Origin: Cladorrhinum sp. PSN259
Taxonomy: Eukaryota > Ascomycota > Sordariomycetes > Sordariales > Podosporaceae
Length of the DNA stretch: 64,000 bases
NCBI GenBank assembly: GCA_033725935.1
Contig: MU867072.1
Span: 648,203 to 712,202 of the forward strand
Direction: 5' to 3'
Position 1 is the first letter of the stretch; every line of letters starts with the position of its first letter. The position numbers were made by a program, and so were the translations under genes. The notes under the pieces were generated by a model. That model saw only the letters and a list, made by a program, of their open reading frames with translations, had not been told where the DNA came from and ran no database searches. Positions 47,908 to 55,500 of the stretch are shown piece after piece.

Positions 47908-48369
47908 CGTATAAACAAGTCGAATAGGCATAGGAAAGTGTGAATTAGGCGTATACCACGCTAATAAATATTTAAGCATTAGATTATATTTATCGTCAAG
48001 AGTTGACCTCTCGATCTAATAGAATTATACATCACACTAATCCACTTTATCTGCACAATGCATGTCACATGATTACCACATGACATGGCTCGATTGACAA
48101 GGCACCTGTCTGCACGACTCGGTCGCAGGCGCCACGACGACGCCCACAACCAGGATCTCTGGATGCCTTCAACCGTTGCCAGATGTGGTGATAAAGGCCA
48201 GCTGGTACACACACTAGGCAAACCTTCTTCGCAATCCATCTTCCACTATTAATTCGATCCTCCCAGCCATCTTCTTCCCAGCCATCTTCTTCCTTTCACA
48301 ACACACTTGAACCTCCGGGCAAGCAATTAGACATCGACTTGGACCCAACAACCTCGTCTACACCACACA

Positions 48370-48793
48370 ATGAATCGGATCATCCAAGGTATTATACTTC
48401 GCAAACCCGCTATTAATATGATCCTATCTTTAGCCCCGATTCGGCCGGGTTTGCATATGGCTGCTCGCAACCCAATAACTCGACATTTTCCGAATGCTGT
48501 CATACATAATGCTCAGAGTATATTATTTCGTAACAAACATTCGATACTTTGCCTAACTCTATTTTTCTCCAGGAACTTTCCGGTCCCACTCCCGTTTCGT
48601 CAATAAAACTAGCCAACAAACCGCCCAAGGAGCCTCCGATAATGACCAAGAGACATCTATCAATGAGCTTCTGATGCTGGTGCGAGAGATGCAAAAAGCT
48701 ATCGAGCTGGTGCCAGAGATGAACAAAAAACTCGAAAAACTCGAAGAGCTTAAGCAGCTGCTCCCGCCCAAGGATGGTGGTTTTTGGGGTTAG
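48370..48793 (+). CDS. Candidate 79-residue protein, presequence-like plus coiled coil
   Basis: Two exons, 48370-48388 (19 nt) and 48573-48793, join in phase to 79 residues. The 184-nt intron has donor GTATTA, a CTAAC branch site, a T-rich tract and acceptor CTCCAG, a very good fungal intron. The first 18 residues (MNRIIQGTFRSHSRFVNK) are basic with no acids and look like a mitochondrial presequence. Residues ~36-71 form a charged amphipathic helix with heptad spacing (INELLMLVREMQKAIELV, then MNKKLEKLEELKQLL). It ends PPKDGGFWG. Upstream sequence looks like a normal leader. The gene lies wholly inside the segment bounded by direct repeats. I recognise no family. It could be a young or lineage-specific gene, or the 5' part of a degraded longer one. 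Confidence 0.55.
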
Positions 48794-49088
48794 CTGGCCT
48801 GGAGATTATCGATGTCACGTCTGAGCTTCAGTATTCCCGTGATGTCGCTTAGCGTAAGCTTGTATTTACGAGATCTTTTGGATTTTCTTCGCTAACAGTT
48901 CACGCTACAGGAAGGATACAGATATTTAACCCAGCTCGTGAGTTGATTGTGGGAGCGGTTCAAAACCTGGTGGTATGGCTCTGATCACTATGATAATGAT
49001 GATTAATATGGCGTTTGCAACGGTGTTATAGGAGGTTTAGGGGGTCTTCAGGTTTTCGGCGCCCCTCTTTAGCGAACAAAGCACCAGG

Positions 49089-49122
49089 AAGCGGGTTCCT
49101 TTTGCAAGCGGGTTCATTTTGC
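49089..49122 (+). repeat. 17-bp tandem pair
   Basis: AAGCGGGTTCCTTTTGC is followed directly by AAGCGGGTTCATTTTGC, with one mismatch. Confidence 0.9.
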
Positions 49123-49156
49123 TACTTTGTGTATTTTTACTATGGGAAAGGAACAA

Positions 49157-49247
49157 GTGAGTGAGTGTGGTTACATGGATTCAGAATTCATTTCTTTTGA
49201 ACTGGACATTTTCAGTCTTGTTTTAAGCCTTGAAACCCCTTTCTCTA
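49157..49247 (+). repeat. Right copy of the ~90-bp direct repeat
   Basis: Near-identical to 47611-47699 in the same orientation. It lies 30 nt from the stop codon of the minus-strand flavoprotein gene, so this copy is probably that gene's own 3' flank and the left copy the duplicate. Confidence 0.95.
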
Positions 49248-49277
49248 GATTTTCATTTAACCACACCCTTTTCTCAT

Positions 49278-50338
49278 TCACTCGTCCGTCGACTTCTTGA
49301 CCTTGACATACGGCTTCCCGCCCACTTCCTTTGCATAACTCTTAACATCCTCATTTTCTTCTACCCTCCACTCCTCCAGGTATTCTGGGATACTGTCCCC
49401 CGCCAAGTTGTACTCGGCAGGTATGGGATCGCCCAAAACCTGGTAAACGGGGATGACGCCCGCCCAGACCTTGTTTCTCATCTCCAAATCTTCCATGTCC
49501 TCCTTGGCGTCGTTCGGCCCCCCCGTCCTCACTTTTGCGCTTCCGTTTTTTATTTTGACCCTCAGGATAGAGGTGGAAGCCATCTCGCCCGCGTTCGGAG
49601 GGGTGCGGGTGGTTTGCCAGCGGCGCGGGGCGACCCCGTTTGTTACCAGCTCCATGGCGAATAACTTTTCCTGGGGGTCCGTTACCAAGGTGGCGTGTCC
49701 GAATAAGAGGGCGGAGCGGAAGTTGTACGAGTGGGAGTTTGGTGTGAGGGAGAGGACTAGACCGTCTTTTTTTTAACAGGGTTAATATTTATTCTTTTAC
49801 CGAAGGAGGTTGATTTTTTTTACGTACCTATGAAGGCGGCCGAGATCGAGACTGGTAAACCTTTGGATGGTTCTTCTTCTGAGGGGGAAGAGGAAGAGGT
49901 GGAGGAAGAGGCGGATCGGCCTAGGTTCATGAGGCGGGATGATACGTATCTTATATGAGGGATAAGTGTGTGAGATGGAAAGGGAAAAGTAAAAGAGGGG
50001 GAGAGAGAGCGGGTTAAGAGGCTTACCCGTGGAGGTAGAGATCTAGGGGATCACCCAAGTCGGCGCTGGGACGCTCGTAGGAACCCATCTGGCCGATCAT
50101 GGGGAGGACGGCGGGGAAGCCTTCGCCGTTGGGGGCATTGAATGCCACGTGGACTATCTGGGCCGCGTTTATGATTTTGTGGATTGTTTCGAGTTCATAT
50201 CTTCCTATTATATGACGGTTAGATACTGAAAAGGTTTGGACGAGATGATGATGACGAGGGAAGAAGCTCACCTTTATCGGGATATCGCTTGACCGTGTTG
50301 TTGGACTCCCTTGGGTATTCGAGTTCTTGACGAGGCAT
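49278..50338 (-). CDS. PNPOx-like FMN-binding split-barrel protein
   Basis: Four exons, 50272-50338, 50027-50204, 49828-49949 and 49278-49765, keep one frame and encode 284 residues. The start MPRQELEYPRESNNTVKRYP leads to GRYELETIHKIINAAQIVHV, the usual entry to the split-barrel fold, then GFPAVLPMIGQMGSY and DPLDLYLHGYVSSRLM. The core segment IDGLVLSLTPNSHSYNFRSA and LFGHATLV identifies the pyridoxamine-phosphate-oxidase-like flavin-binding family. A Ser/Glu insert falls at the third exon. The last intron is odd: its acceptor is preceded by nine A residues and no pyrimidine tract. Members of this family bind FMN or related cofactors; the substrate is unknown and the protein need not be a true pyridoxamine oxidase. 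It is divergent from coq7. Confidence 0.88.
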
Positions 50339-51267
50339 CTTGATGTTTTGGAGGTGATGACGATGGATTCAACCTAATTTTGGAATATAAATTGAAAAGG
50401 AAGTCTTGGATGAATTTGAGATGGGAAGACGTGACTTATATACCCCTTGAAGGTAACCACCTCATGTATGTACTTGATGTCGTGTACGAATAAAATTAGT
50501 GAGTCACTGACCAAAAATAAAGTGAGTAATTGGTAAGAGGCCCCTGGTTCTACGATGGTTCCCAAGATACGAACAAGATATTAGACAAGCCAATTAAGAC
50601 CTAAGATGGTGCGAGGGGTGTTTAATGCAGATCTAGTACTCTTTTTTTTTTTTTTTTTTTTTTGGAGATGTGCGCGGGGAGGCGATTGCTCTAACACGCC
50701 CTTTCATTGACTAGTATTGTCGATGGTGACTGGTTTACATACATGGTGCCTACACAAAGTGTGAAAGTCTTGAGTAGTTCAGATTCGAAACCCCGCATCC
50801 GCTGGGACTTGCTGTGTTGGGCAGGTAGTTTCAAGTCTATTCGGCCGAATATCGGTTGTTTTGCTCCTTCTCAAACTCATTCCTACCTCGATCCAAATTG
50901 CTCGCATTGGTCATCGACTGACTCCTGGATGGTCAATGGTAACGTTCTCAGCATTGGTTGTGGGAGACAGGATGTCATTGTGCACGGATCACAAAGAGGG
51001 TCCAGCTGCCTGCTTCGACCACTGACTGACCTTTCGCTCGGGAACCACAGTGGCACCGGTCTGCCAACTGCTAGCAGGGAACCAAGCACCATCAGTCGGT
51101 CCACTTCTAAGCACTCAACTCATCTCATCTCTTAGAGCTCTCTCAGCTCTCAGTCATTGAGCTTCACCAAAAAGCTCTTCTTCAAGAACCTCACCACCAC
51201 CACCACCACCACAACATAAGCAAAAAAAAAACCTCCAACTCAAACACAAATAATTCCAAACTTAAAA
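50339..51267. other. Divergent promoter region, flavoprotein / coq7
   Basis: A 930-bp spacer with a 22-T tract at 50642-50663 and a CA/CT-rich leader before coq7. The rest is unremarkable and no gene is supported. Confidence 0.6.
50642..50663. repeat. Poly-T tract (22 T)
   Basis: An uninterrupted T run in the flavoprotein/coq7 spacer. Confidence 0.9.
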
Positions 51268-52011
51268 ATGGCCTCACTACGCCCAATTTTACGCTCAACA
51301 ACAGCGTCATTAAAACCCACCACCCTCATCAACCTCCGCCAGCTCTCATCATCATCATCATCATCATCATCAACAACCTCAACCTCAACCTCACCGTCAT
51401 CCTCACCCCCACCCCCCCACCCTCCCAAACCCCGCAAACCTCTCACAAAAGACCAGCAACTCCTTCTCTCCCGCGCCTTCCGAGTAAACCAAGCAGGCGA
51501 ACTGGCAGCAACCCTAATCTACACGGCCCAGACCCCGCCCCTGCTCCGGAGGGAACCGCACCTGAAACCCCTGATGAAGCACATGTACGAGCAGGAAGCC
51601 GCCCACTTCAGCACCTTCAACTCGCTGCTCGCAAAGCACCGCGTCCGCCCGACCGCCCTGTACCCGCTCTGGTCGGTGCTCGCCACGGGCCTGGGGTGGT
51701 CGACGGCGATGCTGGGCAGGGAAGCGGCCATGGCCTGCACCGAAGCCGTAGAGACGGAAATCGGCGGGCACTATAACGGGCAGATAAGGCAGCTGATCGA
51801 GATGGTGCAGGGGTGGGAAAGCGATGGGTACGATGTCGGGAGCGAGTTTAAGGAGCTGATAGAGACTCTGAGGAGGATCAGGGACGAGGAGTTGGAGCAT
51901 CTGGATCACGCGGTAGAGCACGATGCTAAAAAGGCCCAGCCGCATTGGCTGTTGACTGGTGTCATCAGGGCTGGATGTAGGGGGGCTATTTGGGTTAGTG
52001 AGAGGGTGTGA
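51268..52011 (+). CDS. coq7: 5-demethoxyubiquinone hydroxylase Coq7
   Basis: A single exon of 247 residues from ATG 51268. The N-terminus MASLRPILRSTTASLKPTTL is basic and Ser/Thr-rich, a mitochondrial presequence, followed by a Ser tract encoded by a TCA run (51349-51372) and a Pro-rich spacer. The di-iron hydroxylase domain starts at about residue 58: FRVNQAGELAATLIY supplies the first Glu, YEQEAAHFSTF the E-x2-H pair, CTEAVETEIGGHYNGQIRQL the next Glu, and IRDEELEHLDHAVEH the last E-x2-H. Coq7 hydroxylates demethoxyubiquinone in the late steps of coenzyme Q synthesis on the matrix face of the inner membrane, within the CoQ synthome. All iron ligands of the family appear present. The assignment is firm. 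Confidence 0.97.
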   Translation: MASLRPILRSTTASLKPTTLINLRQLSSSSSSSSSTTSTSTSPSSSPPPPHPPKPRKPLTKDQQLLLSRAFRVNQAGELAATLIYTAQTPPLLRREPHLKPLMKHMYEQEAAHFSTFNSLLAKHRVRPTALYPLWSVLATGLGWSTAMLGREAAMACTEAVETEIGGHYNGQIRQLIEMVQGWESDGYDVGSEFKELIETLRRIRDEELEHLDHAVEHDAKKAQPHWLLTGVIRAGCRGAIWVSERV

Positions 52012-52584
52012 GGATAATTTTGTCTGTATGCTGTATACCTATCGTGTGTAAGAAAACTGGCTTGTATGTATGTGATCTTTGTAAATTGTGTAACTCTATT
52101 CAAAAGAACGAGGAAAAGCTGGAAAACGAAAAGTGGAATGGGAAGGGAATACAACATGAGAAAAATAAAACATGTACATACAATTAAAACATATTATTAC
52201 AAAGTCAATATAAATTTTATCTAGCTCTTCCTCAAAATAGAGATATGATAAAACGAAGGAAGAAGAAGAAAAAAAGGAATACAAAACGCCCGTGAACGGC
52301 TGTGCCAAATGTTGCTGCTGCTGTCTTGTACATGCCCACTCTCTTTTGGATCACGGCTTGAAACCCCCCAGCACCCGCCGGCCCGCGCGAGACACAATAT
52401 CAAATTCACGATCCAAAAAAATGCCGATGCAGCTCTTGTTTTCAAAGCAAGAACACCCCATGCGGCTCATCCCCCTCTCCCTCGCACTCTATTATTCCTC
52501 GTTCACTTCTAATGCATATTTTAGTTGCTAAAAAGCAGTCAGTATTCATTTCGCAAACAAAAGTTGTCAAATGTTTGAAACTCA
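52012..52584. other. Convergent 3' region of coq7 and phospholipase D
   Basis: AT-rich 3' UTRs of two converging genes. No gene is supported. Confidence 0.6.
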
Positions 52585-55500
52585 CTAAATCGTCAATGGC
52601 GCCACCTGGTCAGCCTGGAACAGCCAGTTCCCATTCGTTTCCTCAACAACAAGCCAGTCATAAGGGAACTGCACAAGTGTTCCCTGCGTCATCTTGAGCA
52701 GATCCTCAGCATCCGCAACATTCAGCAGATCCTCAGTCGGACTGAACCCGCGTCGACTGGCCCTGGTAGTTGCCCGCCGCCTTGGCCACCTCTGAGATCC
52801 CGAAGTCTTGGTACTATTACCATTGAAATCTGAAGGCCCCGCAGCAGCAGCAGATGCGCTGCTGTCACCCGTCTTGGGTGGTTTCTCCTGTTTCGAGAAC
52901 GTAGCTCGCCGCTCCCTGCCGTTGTTGGGCACCACGTCCAGCTTTTCAGTGGACAGGGTATCATGACTCGATTCGAGGGTGTTGTCTGCAGGCGCTCCCA
53001 CTGATCTCTCCTGGTCCGCGTTCACATCTCCCAATGATTGCTTCTCGTTCATGCTCGAGTCCTTGGAAAACCTGGATTCTCCATCTTTGGGTGGCTCGTT
53101 GCCTACAAGGGCATGAGCGGCGTGAGTGAGTGGACTGGTTGCCTTCTCGGCGATGGCCTGACTAATGGTAGCAGGGCCAGGAGCGCTGATACCCGCACCA
53201 CCACTGGTTTGAGCGGCGGCATGTGACTTTTCTGGGTCCTCATCAGAGTGGTGAGGACCATCCATGCTCTCCTTGAAACGCTTAGTGTAAGCCTCAAACT
53301 CCTTGTACTCGGCCCAGTTGGTCGCCTCGGAATCTGGCATGCATCGGAACACACGACGGTAAATCCGTGTGTTGTTGTCGGCTGCTCGGCACCACACTTC
53401 ATCGTAAAAAGATGGGTTTAGTGGATCACGCATGCAATCCTTATTTATGTCAGCCATCTTGATGTCGATAACTGGTGGCTTAGCAGGCTTTCCAGCAGCG
53501 TCAACACTAGCAGGTGGCCCTCCGATATCAGTGTCGTCTACTTGTGGCAACGAAGGCAGTTGATTTGCTCGAGGAAGGCCGAGCTGCTCTGTTGTGCGCC
53601 TATCAAATGGAGGCATTGGTGGAATGACATCGTGGTTAACGCCGCCTTCCTCCATAGACGCAACCATAGAAGAGCGACGGAGCTTGTGGGCAGCTCTTGG
53701 GCTATCGATCGTGCCCTTCCCATTGGCGGAAACACCATGAACCAGCACTTCACGGTCACTAACAACAACAGAGTCTCGTCCTTGGTCAAGGCCATCCTCC
53801 TGGGCAGTTTTCCAGCGATCTTCTGACTTGTGCTTCTGGCTGGAAAACTCTGACTTTGAACCATCGACAGATGTCTTGCGCTTTGACTGTTTCGAGCTGC
53901 GGGATAGCGAGCGCATGCGACTGCGTCGTTCCTCCGACTCGGTATCTTGCTTCATGACAGAGGATTTTGATGGTGGTGTCCTGGGAGGGTCGAAGCGAAC
54001 CGAACTACGCCGCCTCGAACTTTCCGCCACGGGAGACAAGGCGTCTGAGTCTTCTCCTTCGTCATATATGCGATTCATCTCAGCCTCAAAAGCTTCTGCC
54101 TCGTCAAGATCTGCCTGCCGCTCTTCCTCAAGAATCTCATCGACATCCAGCCCCAGATGCTCCCTCATCAGTCGGAGGCGTAGAGTGTGTGCGAACCTCC
54201 CAACCTGATACGGACGTCCGGCCATGGTCGACCAGATCATGTCAGTGTCGCGGACGATAGCAGCGGCCTCAGAATCACGGTTTCCAAGTAAAGACCGCTC
54301 GTTGATGTTGGCTGAGCCTATCAGCGCCACGCGGTCATCGACGACGATGCATTTGGCGTGAATATAGAGTTGTTCGGTCGTCAGGTTGGCTCCAAGCTTG
54401 CCCCACTGCCGAAGGCTGAAGAACTGGATGTAATCTTCGGGGTCGATACCAGCTGCCTTGAGTCTTCCAAATATAGAGTGTTCTCCACGGCAAATGCTGC
54501 GATATTGGCACTGAACGATCAGACGGACACTGCTGCCGTCTTGCTCGTTCACTTCACTCTGAAAGCCAGGCATTAGAGGGATCAGAATGACCGCGCGCCA
54601 GTCCTCACCATTTTCGTGCGCCCGCAAGATTCGGCGAACCAGGGCATCTCCGACTCCGTTGACCATCTTGGCATTCAGAGTTTCTGTGCTGGTAATGAAG
54701 AACTGATTTTCCATGTAGACGAAGTGGTCCGAATCATCAATCATCTTGATATATGCCGACAGAATGCTGTGTTCTGTGTCCTCAATACCAAGTGACCAGG
54801 TGGAGGCAGAACGGAGGATCTGCACCTCACAGGTGCCGGTTAGGCCGATGCCTTCAAGTTCCTCTTGAGTGAAGTCTGGGGGAGGGAGTAGAAAAGGGGT
54901 AGGACGAGTCGCCTGGCGCCCGCGTCGGACATAATTCCATCTCTGGACAAAGTGACGAGTAAGATCTCTTGCGGGCTGGCCCACGACCTGCATTGAGATA
55001 TCGTGCCATGGCATGCGCGGTACCCTCGATCTGTCATACATCTCCTCGTATGGTTCATAAAGCCTAGAGAAGTCCGCTACACGCGGATTCGAGTAGTCCT
55101 TGCCAGGGAACAATTGGCAGTGCTCGGCATCTCTGGGATGGTCCACTGTAGGCTCAAAGCCGGTGGGCTTGTCATCAGTCACAGGGTGTTGAGGACAATC
55201 CCAACGCCCAAAGCAAAGATCAATGCCTCCGACGAACGCGATATCGTGGTCTACGATGCATATTTTCTCGTGATGGGCAAAGAAGAACTGATTCTTCTTG
55301 AACTGGTGAGGTGAACGTTGCACAAAGATGTTGGGGTGCAAGTTAAGCAATGAATGTTTGGTGTGCTCGGAATCGATAGGAACGGCGGCCTCGACATTGC
55401 GATAAATAATGACAAAGATCTTGACGCCTTCCTCTGCCTTCCGCTGAAGCAGCCGATCGAGTCGCCATTTCTGGCTGATGCAAGCAGGCCGTCGCATGTA

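Larger units (their letters stand above)
46583..48369. other. Intergenic, with the left arm of a direct repeat
   Basis: This is 3' UTR and spacer of the zinc-finger gene up to about 47600, then the left copy of the 90-bp direct repeat (47611-47699). AT-rich sequence follows with a 42-bp tandem duplication, and then a pyrimidine-rich leader from about 48230 that precedes the small candidate gene. Confidence 0.6.
48794..49277. other. Intergenic, with the right arm of the direct repeat
   Basis: It contains an intron-like stretch 48854-48910 (GTAAGC, CTAAC branch, CTACAG), a 17-bp tandem pair at 49089-49122, and the right repeat copy 49157-49247, which abuts the 3' end of the flavoprotein gene. 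No complete coding region is supported. Confidence 0.55.

Noticed and set aside
47611..49247. Direct repeats as LTRs of a small retrotransposon
   Set aside because: The ends are not TG..CA, no primer-binding site or polypurine tract is visible, and one copy doubles as the flavoprotein gene's 3' flank. Kept as a repeat-bracketed segment instead.
50760..50830. Possible tRNA from a TTCGAAACC-like B box
   Set aside because: No matching A box, acceptor stem or anticodon arm could be folded around it. I found no other supportable tRNA in the window.
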